Shown here piece by piece: positions 11,117-23,276 of a stretch of DNA of 64,000 nt. The notes beneath the pieces were generated by a model that saw only the letters and a program-made list of their open reading frames with translations, had not been told where the DNA came from and made no database searches. Source of the DNA: Diphasiastrum complanatum (Eukaryota > Streptophyta > Lycopodiopsida > Lycopodiales > Lycopodiaceae); contig CM055099.1 of assembly GCA_029204225.1 (NCBI GenBank), forward strand, positions 55,736,386 to 55,800,385, in the 5' to 3' direction. Every line of letters starts with the position of its first letter. Position 1 is the stretch's first letter. The position numbers and the translations under genes were made by a program.

Positions 11117-12121
11117 GAGACTGAGTATTTCTCAATGGCCATTCCTTCTCATATTATAATAGGTCTACTTATGCAGACTATACTTGTCCTGGTATGCTTA
11201 TTGTGCATATAATACATATGTTCTGGAATGTAACTCGATCATCCTCTAGAAGAGGAATTTTCTTAGAGAGATGGTCATTAAGGTTGAACTTCAGCATCAG
11301 AGATTGAATTTTACTCTGATACTTCGTTAGAATTGAAAATTCTTCTGCATAGAAATCTGAGTAAGTATTCATACAGATTTCAAGGTGATTACCATGAACA
11401 TGTTTTGTGTTAGAATTTGGTTCAAAGACTTGGTTTGCTACTATGTCCTTCCTCACAATGGTTCGCTTTCAATAATCCTATTGTGGATGAGCGTTGTGCC
11501 TCACATGGCATCCTAGGCCCCTTCCAACCAAGGGTGATAGAGGCCTTTAGTGCTCCAAGAGTTGCAAGCACACCTTCTCTCTAAGCCCTCCATCACTATT
11601 GGATTGGGCAAGGCCCCAACTTCCATGTGAGGTCCCAACACGGATCCTCTATTTCAAGTTCATTTTTGGGGCAGAGCCTGTCTCCCAAAAGCATGCATTA
11701 GGGCCACACCTTTTTATTTTAAACCTGTGTACCCGAGCAACCACAAGTGAAGTGGGCACTTGAGCGTGATGTTATCTGATAAAAAAATGTTTGCAAATTA
11801 TTTTTTCCTAAGAGAATGAACCTTACCTCATGTGTTGGTGGGTGCTCACGGATGTGGGTGCTTGTGAAACGGTCAACTTGTGCTAGTGGGTGCTGGGTGG
11901 ATCCCTATGACTGCGGATTTGTGCTTATGGGTGCCTTTGAATTCATGTGCCCCAACGATTTTTCCACAGGCTCTGAGATGGCTCATGCAGCGACTTGGGC
12001 AACGACACTGTTTCTCGTCAGGGGTGCGCTAGGCCCAAATGCACCCACGGAGAAAGTAATGGGTGCCACTTTAGTGTTCTTTATCCAAATAATAATTGGC
12101 CATCTAACCAATGTTTGCTTG
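11117..12121. other. no gene seen
   Basis: The similarity to the paralogue's 3' flank ends at about 11116 (block CTTAAGACCAGCTTATTCAA). Beyond that I see no domain-bearing frame. The frame at 11816-12130 (+) is Cys/Gly-rich but unlike anything I know. Confidence 0.45.
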
Positions 12122-12380
12122 CATAAATAGAATGCTGAAAGGGTGATTCTTTATTGCTATGTTACATAAAGGGTGGCAAATGGCTGCTCTTTAGGCAATT
12201 GTGGCATAAAGGATGGCTATTTGCTGCCCTTAAAACAATCTTGCATAAACAACGAATGTTTGTTGCCTTTTAAGCAATTGTGGCATCAAGGGTGGTTGTT
12301 TGCCGCCCTTTGGACAATTGTGGCATAAAGGGCGGCTATTTGTCACCCTTTAAACAATCTTGCATAAACGGCAGTGTATT
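12122..12380. repeat. 39-40-bp hairpin-forming minisatellite
   Basis: Units begin CATAAA at 12165, 12205, 12244, 12284 (CATCAA), 12324 and 12363, so spacings are 40, 39, 40, 40 and 39. A longer diverged unit starts at 12122. Most units contain an inverted pair such as AAAGGGTGGC / GCCGCCCTTT around a 5-7 base loop. Unit ends alternate between CAATTGTGG and CAATCTTG. Confidence 0.85.
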
Positions 12381-12853
12381 TCAACTTTCAAGAGACTCAT
12401 AAGTGTAGCAAACTAATAGAGATGTAAGAATGAAGATTTCAGTTTTTTGCATGGTGAGATACATGAGGTGGCAGCTTTTGAATGACTATAAGCTGTGGTA
12501 GGAGAATGATAATAAGTAAACTTTTAGTAGTTGCATGGTGAGATAAATAACTATCTCTACAAATAAGTTTGTCTGTGTTTTCATCAAAATGTTAGGCTTT
12601 TTTGCTGTTATGGCACATTAAGGATAATTGCATGGTAATTGGAATTTGGATGTACCTATGATTATTCAATAGTTCATTGAAATGTAGCTGGTTGAAATGT
12701 AGCCAGCTTTCACTTTCTCACAAGACATAGATCATTCACTATTGTAGGTCTCAAGGCTTCTTGTTGCCTCACTATTCTCTCCATAATCAATCATTGTGGG
12801 AGTGTTATTACACAAACTAAGAAGCTCAGCTTCCATTGTCCTTGCACGCATCA

Positions 12854-15232
12854 ATGGAAGCTTCCAAAGATGCAACCAGAGCAAGTGAAAAACATGTAGC
12901 TAAATTCACTAAGAGAAAACAAGCAAACATCTTGGTCATGCTCGAGGCTAACAAAAAAAAAAGCACACTGAAAAGTATGGTTGCAATGGGTGTACCGACG
13001 AGGGAAAAGATGAGGAGCAAGAAAAGATTCAAGCAGAGAATTCAAAAAAGAATCTAGAGGCTCTTAGAATTGCAGAAGCTTGTAATGTGTGGCAAGATAA
13101 GTGGATTATCGACTACCCATGGCTAGAGTTCAATCAAGAACTAGGGAGGGTGTATTGTAAAGTGTGTAGGCAGCAGCCCAAACGTTCCAAAAATGTATTT
13201 GGAACTATGGGAAGCACCAACATTCGTGCGAGTGCTTGGCTGGATCATGGCAGATCCAAAATGCATAGAGACATTTATAGAGACCAAAGTGAAGCTGAAA
13301 AATAGGCAATACAAGTGGCTAATACCACAATTCGAGGTAGAAAAGAAGAGGCATTATGGACTTTGTTTAAAGTCGCTTACTTCATTGCAAAAGAAGATCT
13401 TCCATATAGCAAGTTTCAATCGGAATTGCGATTGTTACGATCCCTTGGTCTCAAAACAATGACAAAGAGTCTCTACCAACATGATAAAGCTTGTGTTGAA
13501 TTTGTAAAATACATTGGTGAATCACTACAAGCCAATATTTTGGAAAAAGTAAGAAAAAGTCGTTTCTTTGGATTAATGGTGGATGAAACCACTAAATATA
13601 TAGCTGACAAGAAGTCGCTGATTATTTATGTGTCTTACATTGAAAGATTTAATCCTATAACATCTTATTTGTGCCTAATCTCCTTAGAAAATGAGAATGC
13701 CGAAGCTATTTTTGGTGTAATCATGGAAGTCGTTCGTGAGTCAAACTTAGACATAGAGAAGTTCATAGGGTTTGGATCTGATGGAGCGGGAGTCATGATA
13801 GGGTCAGTCACAGGAGTTGTAACTAGGCTGAAAAAATCATGTCCTTTTCTATCAAGTATCCATTGTATTGCACATAGATGCAACCTAGCATGTTCAGGTC
13901 CAGCTTCCAAATTAGCATATTCCAATCATATTGACGCATTAGTGAATGCAACTGTTGCTTTCTTTTCCAATAGCTGCAAGAGGCAGTTTCTTTTACATAC
14001 GTTACAAGAAGAACTGGCTAATGATGTCCTGAAGTTGAGTCGGATTAATACCATGAGATGGTTGAGTCGGCACGGCTCCATAAAGTTTATATGTGATGTT
14101 TTGCAGGCTGTTATTCATTGCATTAAAGCCGAATTTGACAAACTTTCAAACAAGCAAACATGTTCTCAAAAAGATGTCATCTTCCTTGACGAGGATGATC
14201 AAGATGTTGGTGAAGGTGAACCGGAAGCAGCCTTGGCTTCTATAAGCAAGTCGAAAAAGGCGATTCAGGCTGCTGCTGCCAAAAAGCTTTTAACGAGATT
14301 GTGCGATTTCAAAACTATATACAATTTACAATTTCTTGCTGATTTTGGCAAGATGTCAATTTTAAGCTTGATATTTCAACGAGACTATGTTGAGGTTGGA
14401 GCAATTTCAAGGATTGTTTCTAGTGAGATCGCAATGATTCAACTTGAGTCAATAGAGGACCCTCCGACTAATTTGAATGCTGGAATGTACGACGGTAAAA
14501 GATATCCTATTTTACCAGATTACGGACCTGAAAATGGTTATCTACAAAAGCTACAAAGTTGTATACGAGGGAATATGTATTATGATATAGAAATCAGCAG
14601 GTCTGTTGTAGGAGATGACTTGGAAGAGGCTATTGACTTCCAAAAGTCATTTTCTTGTGCTATAGTTAAAAGCTTGTCGAAACAGTTTCAAGATAGAGAT
14701 CATTTAAGTTGTTTCAAGGCACTATCTCCTAGCAATATACCAAAATGTATGAGAGAAATGAAAGATTATGGGTATAAAGAGATAAACCATCTTGTTGATT
14801 TTTATTGGGTGTCAAGAGTTGATGCAACTGGAGCTTTGATTCCTCCACTCATTGCCATTGAAGAGGTGAGGAAAGAATATAAAGCTTATAAAATTCAAGC
14901 AATTACTGAATGGAGCGGGAGGTCATTTCGCGATACATCAGCGATCATTGGCTGCAACGAGCAACTAACAGAGAAATACAAAGGATTGATTGTCTTGCAT
15001 TGCGCTTGTGCAATGTGCGAATTTGGCTGCTTGCGAAAGGGGTTTCAGTAGGCTCAATCTTATAAAAGACAAAAAAAGAAATAGGATTGATACCCTGGAT
15101 GCCTTAATGCGCATTTCAATTGAGGGAAGCGATGACCTCGATTCATTGGACTTTTCGAATGCTATTAGCTCTTGGACGAGGTCTGCTGAATATAGACACA
15201 ATTTTGCAGACTCAAATGACAAGTTGATGTAA
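12854..15232 (+). pseudogene. hAT-superfamily transposase (TTF/BED-type finger + RNase H-like + dimerisation domain), three lesions
   Basis: Order on the plus strand: a Lys-rich N-terminus; a TTF/BED-like finger (IIDYPWLEFNQELGRVYC, KVC, then WLDHGRSKMH, 13100-13275); the RNase H-like core with FFGLMVDETT (Asp near 13582), GFGSDGAGVM (Asp near 13780) and HCIAHRCNL; and the C-terminal dimerisation motif LAACERGFSRLN (about 15010-15045). Three breaks are seen: a frame change at the A run 12951-12962, an in-frame TAG at 13303-13305, and a frame change near 14.96-15.0 kb before the dimerisation domain. All domains remain recognisable, so inactivation looks recent. Terminal inverted repeats and 8-bp target duplications could not be located. 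The type resembles the ZMYM/KIAA1586-like hAT group. Confidence 0.88.
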
Positions 15233-15244
15233 CCATATACTGCC

Positions 15245-17755
15245 TACATTTTGGTAAGTTTTCAGTTCATATATTTTTCTAGGTGCTAAATGATTAGTTG
15301 AGGAATTTTCTAATGATTTGTCCTTTCATTAACTATCGTTTCTATTTTGATTTCTAATGAATATTGGAAAACCATAATGACTAGTCATCCATGTTTTTGA
15401 ATCTAAAATAGAATAATGGACAAGCACATAAATGGGAGTGAAAAATTGAAACCTGATTGTTAGTAAATTGTTTAAACACATAGGTGCTCTTTGAGTGATT
15501 TGAGCACATGTTTGAGAGCTAATCTACAAGTTTTGTTTAGATGCTAAAATGCTGAAATAGACTCATATAATTGTTTGTCAATTAAGGTCATTTTTTTGGT
15601 AAGTTTTTTGCTCTATATTTAGGTTTCTGCAAAGTTAAATGAGAGTTTTATTGAGCATTTTATTCCTTGTTGCTGGATTTTATTTCTATCTTTGATATAT
15701 CCATGTTCACCAAATGTGCTCTAATATTCCTTTAGCAAAGAAAGTTTTCATGATATTTTTTAGGCCCTCAAAAAAAGTTCACTGAGCTTTTTGAGGTACG
15801 TTTCAAAACAGATTCGTAAGCGGTACTCCTACTAATGTTGATTTCAAATATATATGTTGGAGTCCCTCGTGTGATTTGACCACATGATGTTTGAGAGCTG
15901 ATTTGTCTTTTATTCAGAAGTTTAATGTTCAAAAGTGGGTTAAGTTCATGTAATCATTTGTCTATGTTGATGTGTTGAATATAACCAGAATTTTGCCTAT
16001 TCCAGCCATGAGTTGAAGCGATATCTTGTCTAAATTGTGAAGAATTGCCAAAAATTGGCAAATCTAGCTTGATCAAAAACCATGTAGAATAGTGTAAATT
16101 GTGTACACAAGTGGGTCCCACACATGTGAGGCCATGATGCCACATGGGAAACCCATCCTAATGTAGGGTAGGTCAAGTCAAGAGAGTTGGTCATGTCTAT
16201 TTGGTGGTCATCCCTACTTTATAGGACCTACACCTAAGTTTAAGGTGAAAATTTGACCAACTAGCTACCTACCAAGCATAACTCTAGGAAATAGACTAGG
16301 GTTTCATTTTAGGTCAAGGAGAGTGAGTTAACTTCCTTATTACATGCTGGAAATCCACCTAACTTCAAGAAGGAAGTCGAATTTGCTATGTATTCCCTCT
16401 CTCCATAGTGAGAAGATAGAAAATTTTTGGAGCTCATTGGCAATCTCAAGCTAGTTCACTATGTACATTGAGTTTTTGTGATCCAAATGAAACCAAATCA
16501 ATTTCTACTTGTTTCTCAGGTTGAAGGCCGTACTACAGCCTGTAGTACACACGTGTGGGCTCGGATTTCAATTTTTATCAATGCTTTTGATTGTTAATGC
16601 TTGTTGTTTGTCAAATTGCCAATCTAGATCAACTTTTTTGTGTCTAGTTTTTTGTTAGATTGTTAAGCAAGCATCCAATCACTCATGTGGATCTTTTGTA
16701 GATCCATTTATGTTCCTAAAGTACAGTACTTTCACATAAATATGCAACATTTTGGTAAGTTTTCTGCTCTATATTTAGATTTGTTCCAAACTTAAATGAG
16801 AATTTTATCATGCATTTTACTTGTTGCTGGATTTTATTTCTATCTGTGATATATCCATGTTCACCAAATATGTGTTCTCACATTTCTTTAGCAAAGAAAG
16901 TTTTCATGATATTCTTTAGGCCCTAAAAGGTTCGATGAGCTTCTTGAGGTACTTTTCAAAATAGATTGGTAAGCGGTACTCATTTTATCATGCATTTTAC
17001 TTGTTGCTGGATCTTATTTCTATCTATGATATATCCATGTTCACCAAATATGTGTTCTCACATTTCTTTAGCAAAGAAAGTTTTCATGATATTCTTTAGG
17101 CCCTAAAAAAAGGTTCAATGAGCTTCTTGAGGTACTTTTCAAAACAGATTCGTAAGCAGTACTCCTACTAATGTTGATTAGAAATATATATGTTGGAGTC
17201 CCTTGTGATTTGAGCACATGATGTTTGAGAGTTGGTTTGTTTTTTATTTAGATGTTTAAATGCTCAAAAGTGGGTCAAGTTCATGTAATCATTTGTCTAT
17301 GTTGATGTGTTGAATATAACCAGCATTTTGTCTATTCTTGCCACAAGTTGAAGTAATATCTCATCTAAATATGCAACATTTTGTTAAGTTTTTTGCTTCC
17401 CATCTAATTTTTGTTGCAAATTTGAGAAACTTGAATAACGCATGTTTATAAAATGGTTATGCTTGCATTGGTGACTTTCACTTTTTTCTCAATTCGATTA
17501 AAGATTTGTGTGTCCTCATAGGTCTTTAACAAAATTTCTATGATATGCCCTAGGATCCAAGGAATAGTTCAATAAGAATCTTTAAGGATGTACATTCCAA
17601 AACAAATTGATAAGTTGTAAAACTAATGTTGATAAGCTTTGAATATGTAGGTGTCCCTTGCATGATTTGATTGAATCGAATGTTGGAGAACCGATTTATG
17701 TCTTGTAATGTTTGGATGCTGAAATGTCCAACATAAACTCATATGGTGTATGTAT
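15245..17755. repeat. tandem array of diverged ~450-bp units downstream of the hAT transposase
   Basis: Units start at an ACATTTTGGTAAGT-like block at about 15246, 15591 and 16747, with a degenerate start at about 17386. Common internal blocks are TTGTTGCTGGATTTTATTTC, GCAAAGAAAGTTTTCATGAT and TGTTGGAGTCCC. After removing a 701-bp insertion and a local 180-bp duplication (16802 against 16982), spacing is about 345, 450 and 460. The array begins 13 bases after the transposase stop, so it could be 3' subterminal repeat DNA of the hAT element or an older host repeat it sits beside. Confidence 0.75.
16036..16736. mobile_element. solo LTR with 5-bp target duplication
   Basis: The 701-bp segment starts TGTGAA and ends TTCACA (6-bp perfect terminal inverted repeat, TG...CA) and is flanked by TAAAT at 16031-16035 and 16737-16741. 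A sister repeat unit at about 17376-17386 preserves the uninterrupted site (TCTAAATATGCAAC), which confirms a clean insertion. It holds no internal coding region. This is the signature of an LTR-retrotransposon reduced to one LTR by recombination; the family is not identified. Confidence 0.8.
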
Positions 17756-18675
17756 GCAGCCGATGTGATGAGATCAGCCAAATATAGTTATAATTGGCCT
17801 AGGGTTTGGAAGCTCAAAATTGTTGATTTCTCTTCATTTTGGACAGATTTCAATGTTTTAAATTGACAACTGTGGGCGCCCTACTGAGGACAGAAGGCTG
17901 GCAGTTGGTCGTGGACAGCCATCAAGCAAAGAGAGTGCTAGAACGATCCAAAGGGGCGGTCATGATCATTAAAGCTGCCATAGCTCGTGAAGGAGGAGTA
18001 GACCCGCGAGGAGAGTCGTGTGTGCCGAGTTCGGCCATCAACTTGGTGTAAAATGGTGTCTCGCGACTAGAGGGAAGAGTTTCAGCACGCCAAATCATGG
18101 ACAACCGTCAAATCTAACTCGCATAGATCTGTGGTAAAGATCGAATCTCCAAGAAATGTTGTGGGTTATTGAATTGAGGATAGCCATTAGATGAAATTTG
18201 AAGGGGGCCTTGAAGAAAGCTAAATGGAGTTGAAGGGTAAACTGGCCTTCAACTTCATTAAAAAATTTCACTTTGAAGCTGGAGGTGGGTCTTCATTAGT
18301 GAAGTTTGAAGTTTCTTCACTTTGAAGAAATAGCTCAAAAATTTTAAAATCCCTTAATTTTGCCTCCTTTATCCGTTTTGACCCAAATGAAGGGCTACAG
18401 ACTCCAAACGAAGGGCACCCGGACTGTATCTGCAAGCGAAAAAAGTGTTCGGAGTGCGCCAAAAGTGATTTCACCATTCCATTGGACATGTAGTTCGGAG
18501 TTGATGACAGAGTGCATTTCGGAAGGCGACGCTGATTTGGCTTTCAATTTGGTGGAAAAGCGGCGGGTGGCCTGGTAAGGGAAAAAGTGCAGGTGATTAT
18601 TTTTTACTTCTGACATAACAATTGGCCTTGGCATACTGCTTTTAGCCTATGGTACAAGTTTCAAGCAGTTTTGTG
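17756..18675. other. no gene; probable leader/LTR of the next copia element
   Basis: No domain-bearing frame is seen. Position suggests a 5' LTR or leader for the copia gag that follows, but LTR ends and a canonical primer site are not visible. Confidence 0.35.
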
Positions 18676-19128
18676 ATGACAAACATGGGATAGTCTATTT
18701 TGAGTGAAAGTAGCAAATTGGATGGGATTTCCAACTATGTAGTGTGGAAATTCAAAATGAAAAACATACTGATAGAGAAGGACGTGTGGGATGTCATCAC
18801 ATGTGATAAGAGAAGACTGCCAAATGAAGCGTACATCAAAGCATTCTATAAGAAGGTGAGGAAAGCTTTGACCTTCATTAACTTGTCAGTGAAGGATCAC
18901 ATCATTACCCCCATTTGTGAGGCTGTTACACCCAGACAGGCATGGGATGTGCTAAAGGAGCAGTTTGAGACGTCAAATCCGTCAAATGTTTCTGAAGTCA
19001 AAAGAATAGCTATTTTTTATTATTTTTTTAAAACTTCTGTAGTAGACGATGAGTTTTTGTGGTCATTAAAAAATTGCCTAGTTTTGTTGATGAACAGGCA
19101 TGCAGTGACTTATCTTGGTACCTTTTAA
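18676..19128 (+). pseudogene. Ty1/copia gag fragment
   Basis: The plus strand encodes KLDGISNYVVWKFKMKNILI, the N-terminal motif of copia Gag (DUF4219/UBN2 type), then AWDVLKEQFETSNPSNV. The likely ATG at 18676 is followed by an in-frame TAG (18691-18693). The frame closes at 19128 before any zinc knuckle. The rest of gag, protease and integrase are absent to its right. Confidence 0.78.
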
Positions 19129-21050
19129 AGGTTTGTCACACAACAGGGTGTCCTTAAGTCACTTGGTAACAAGACAATTGCTATTAAAAAAAAGGTTTGG
19201 TCACGATATGGCATGTGGCGCAATTATTTCAAGATAAGAAAAGTGGTTATTGTCAGGTTGATTTTTTATTCAACAATCTACTGTTATTAGTTTTTCATAT
19301 TTAAATGTGCAGAGTGTAACGAGAGTACTTTAATATACATAAGTTAACATAATACATGGTTAGTCTATTGCAGATTAGACAACACTATAGGCTGCGTCAG
19401 TGTTTGGGAAACCTCTTTGGAGTTCTCCTACATTTTCCTATATCTGGGTTTGTGTATCGATTTTTACAAATTAATGCCGACAAAGTCCTAGACTTTATAG
19501 AACATAACCTCATAAATCCTACAATTATCAAAAGATAGTCTAAAAGATCCTATTAAAAAATATCTGCTTGCCATTTAATTTCCTGCACTAATTTTTCTTG
19601 CCTTCCAATAGAAAAAACAAGATATCAAATAAAGGCTTACCGTTGAGCTAATCTTCAAACTCACCATTAAATTATCATTCAAACTTACCATTGAATTATC
19701 ATTCATTTGATATGGCTTGTTTTTATGACAATATTAAACTAAAAACATTTGATTGAATGTGACTATTTTTAAACAATTACCAACTTAAAACACACAAATA
19801 CTGAAGCAATACAGTGAGAAGGTTGGAGCATCATATAGAAAATTTATATTTCCTTGAATGTCACTATTTTGAGCACTTATGCCAAAATACATATGGAAGC
19901 ACCAACAGTGCAAAGATTAGTGGCCGCTATAGAGCGTATGTCATCTCTAACAGATATCCATAATAAATATCATGGACACTTCTTTAATGTCTCTTTGAAT
20001 TACCATTGAACTTAATCTGCACAACTACTAGTCTAGAGTCTTTGGCTTAATCTATCATTTGTAACACAAGTCTCAAAGTGCTCTTGCAATGTGGATAGTG
20101 TAGAAAACCCAAATATTGATGTCGATTGTTCCACCTCCACAACCGTTGTACATCCCAAATGTAGCTAGAACCTGGAAACAACAAAAACTTGTCAGCTTAA
20201 TGTTTGTTAATCCTACAGCAGCTACAGATCATTTTCATTTGACTCCACCATCTCGCAGCCTTTGCCACATACTTCACCAATACTAGACCTTTTGTAGTGC
20301 TTTTGAGGTTAAATGCATTGCAAATCTGAGAAACGATCCAAACGGTACCGAAAAACGTGGGCTGCTGTTGCCTAAAACCTTTCTGTGTAAATTCAGTTGC
20401 CTGTGGCCTGTACCTAGTGTGCTTCATGTTAATGAGTAGATTCTTTATGTTATTGGTCTCAACGTAGAACCAGGTTACAATTTTGAATTGATATATGTAT
20501 TGTTGAATAGAGCGAACTTTTACATACAAAACATGACACCTGCTTTTGAGAATAAGAATGAAAGCATAACAATTGTATAGTTGCCTTATTCGAGCTTCAA
20601 AAGCTCGCAAGAAAGTTTCTAAATGTTGTTGAAAATTTAGCCAACCAAGAAAGTGCATATTCAATACAGATCTCATGATGCAAACATTTCTTGAAGCTTA
20701 TGATGAAAGCTTTTCTAAGAACCTATGACACTCTTATTCTTCATCAACATCATAACACATGCTATTGAGGATAGAAATGACAGCTAGAAACATAGACATA
20801 ACAGTTAGCTGTAAAATTGCCTAATTTAAATTTCTAAAGCTATGAAAACTTACCCAAAAAAGTGCATGTTTGGCTAAGATATCAACTCAACGTAGTGCAG
20901 ACTCTAGGATATATGGACAACACTCTGATACTCTGCAAGAGTGAGGAGATTATTGCTGAGGTGAAGTATGATATCTCGAAACATTTGAAGATTGCAGATT
21001 GAAAGGAACTATGAGGGAGGTAAATTGTACCTTCATCAGTCCAGATATAC
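19129..21050. other. no supported gene between two copia fragments
   Basis: AT-rich sequence without retroelement domains. A 159-codon frame on the minus strand (20197-20676) has no recognised motif. Part of its sequence (about 20560-20680) is faintly repeated at 20780-20890, suggesting diverged duplicated non-coding DNA. Confidence 0.4.
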
Positions 21051-21054
21051 CTAG

Positions 21055-21829
21055 ACGATTTTTAGAAAATTTGGGATGCTGAATTGCAAAGCAGCAAATA
21101 CTCCAATGCTTGCAGGAACAATCTTGACGAATGAAGATTGTCCAAAGACTGAAGAAGAAAGAGAATTGATGCAGCAAACACCATACAGAAAGCTGATCAG
21201 ATCTCTGATATACCTTGCAGATAACACATGTCTTGACATCGCTTATGCCATATTCAAGATGAGCCAATTTTGTACGAATCCAAGCTCGACTTATTGGAAG
21301 ATTCAATTAACGAAAGATTTTGGATTGTGTTATTCTTATGATGTAGGATTCTAGATGCTTTCCTATAGTGATGCTAGTTGGGCATCTCTCAAGGAAGACT
21401 GCAAAAGTGTCTTAGAAGGATGCACCATTGCGTCAAAAGCAGCAATTCTCTGGTCAGCAAGAAGCAAACCATTGCGGCTCAGTGATCCTGCAAAGCAGAG
21501 TACGTAGCAGCAACAAAGATGGCCAATGAAATCATTTGGCTCAAACAGTTCCTTGATGAACTGGGCGAAACGAGGAATGAACCTCTAGTTTTGCAGATGG
21601 ACAACACATCTACAATACATCTGACAAAAGACCATGTGTTTCACTCAAGGACAAAACACATTGCAATCAAGTACCACTTGATAAGGGATCTGATCGAAAA
21701 GCCTGATGTTGTAGACTACTTTTCATTGGAACGAAGGAGATGGTTGCTGACATTTTCACAAAGGTCTGTTCAAGAGACAGAGAAGCAATCTTGGAGTCAT
21801 CAAACTATCATGCCTTGAGAGGGAGCTGA
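21055..21829 (+). pseudogene. Ty1/copia RT end and RNase H, frameshifted
   Basis: Segments in order: KFGMLNCKAANTPMLAG (end of RT) from about 21065, SLIYLADNTCLDIAYAIFKM, then YSDASWASLKEDCKS (RNase H start, about 21363), and MANEIIWLKQFLDELG with MDNTSTIHLTKDHVFH and RTKHIAIKYHLIRDLI. At least two frame changes lie between 21350 and 21519. The purine tract GAGAGGGAGC near 21820 is a candidate polypurine tract, followed by TGAAGAAAC as the possible 3' LTR start. It could be the 3' end of the element whose gag lies at 18.7 kb, with the middle lost. Confidence 0.85.
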
Positions 21830-23276
21830 AGAAACAAAAGGTTTTAATTGCCAAAGCTTTGCTAGCTTTCAACCCATGAGAAAATGTTCATGAATATTTT
21901 GCAACACACGACACAAAATTGTTTCGTGACAAAAAATTGTTCATGCTCCACAAAGGACCAACAAGATCAACCAAGTACCATGAAATACAAACATTTGATC
22001 TGATATTGTGACATCAGCAGAAGTGCTTTAGAACGTGGCTAATCTGCCACTCTTGTAATCCATGATTAGTTATAGATATTTAATCTATCTAATTAACAAA
22101 GTTACTCGATGCGACATGAAAAAGTTCATGAACTATATACATTCTGCTTGATGCATAAAATAGCAAGACAAGACAAAAATATATACAGAACATATGTCTA
22201 TCTGTGAGCGAGACAATTTTGTAAGAGGATCAGCAGATCCAAGAAACCCGCTAGTAAGCGAGACATTATTCGTGGGAGAATTGTATTTCTCTCACGCCAA
22301 TATACTGTGTGGATTTGTCACAGTGTGCTTGAAAAACAAGAGGATCAATAGATAATATTTTAGCTGTTATGCAAATACTATTTTGATTGTTGTATGATCT
22401 CGAATAAATTTTTGTCTGCTATGGTTCGTGTATCTCATGCACTTGTTTACTCAATTTTGCACATTGGTTCAATCTTGTTAAATGCTGAATTACTCTATAA
22501 TGTAGATCAACAGTGTCTATCTATATTCAAGAGGATTGTAGGAATGATATATGTGAAGTTTTTGGCACGTGTGAACTTCACCACACGTCCTACAGAATCT
22601 TGTTGAGGTGTTGTGATTGCACAAGATTGATCGAAGGACAATATGCTTGAAAAATCTAAGGCAAGAGCACAATGACATACATCAGATGAAAAACTCTAAC
22701 TCTTCACTATGAGAAATGAATGTCAGAAATAATTCTAAGTGTTCAGTATGGGAAAAAGAGGTTGCTCTTGGGTAGAGAGAGAAAATCAAGCATAGAAAAC
22801 TCGGGTAGAGAGAGAATCAGTCCAAAACACCAAAATCTCAATAATTACAATGTGGCAAAACATGCCCAACTTTTTCTACATGAGAGAGACTCGAATTCCT
22901 ACAGTGGAGTTTCATGGAAAGTCCACTTAACTGAACTAATTCACCTACCATAGATCCACATGTGTAACTACATGTCTGTTGCATGTATTGCATGTCAACT
23001 CAAAAAACTGCCTAGACATGTGTAGATCACTGAAACTACTTTGCATGTTGAATGCACTGATTGCATGTGGCTTGCACGCATACAATAAGACTTTGCATGC
23101 TATCTAAACATCTGCATGTCATCATCATTGAACTTATCTAACTAAAATCTGAGCTACACTAGAAGGATATGTGCTCAATTTACACTACTTTTATGTACAA
23201 CATGAATTTTAGTGGAAATCACCATGGACATGGCCCCAAACTCGAGATAGGAAGATAATATTTTAATAATCTTCAC
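21830..23276. other. probable LTR sequence of two flanking copia fragments, no gene
   Basis: The left part follows the polypurine-like tract of the plus-strand copia fragment. The right part ends at 23277 with the inward TG start (CACA on this strand) of the minus-strand fragment's 3' LTR. No second LTR copies are available, so outer ends are unknown. No coding signal is seen. Confidence 0.4.

Noticed and set aside
12122-12380. CRISPR-like array
   Set aside because: Regular 40-bp units have no separate unique spacers, and the sequence is from a plant nucleus.
20197-20676. 159-codon minus-strand frame between copia fragments
   Set aside because: No motif, no start or splice support, and its DNA is faintly duplicated nearby in non-coding form.
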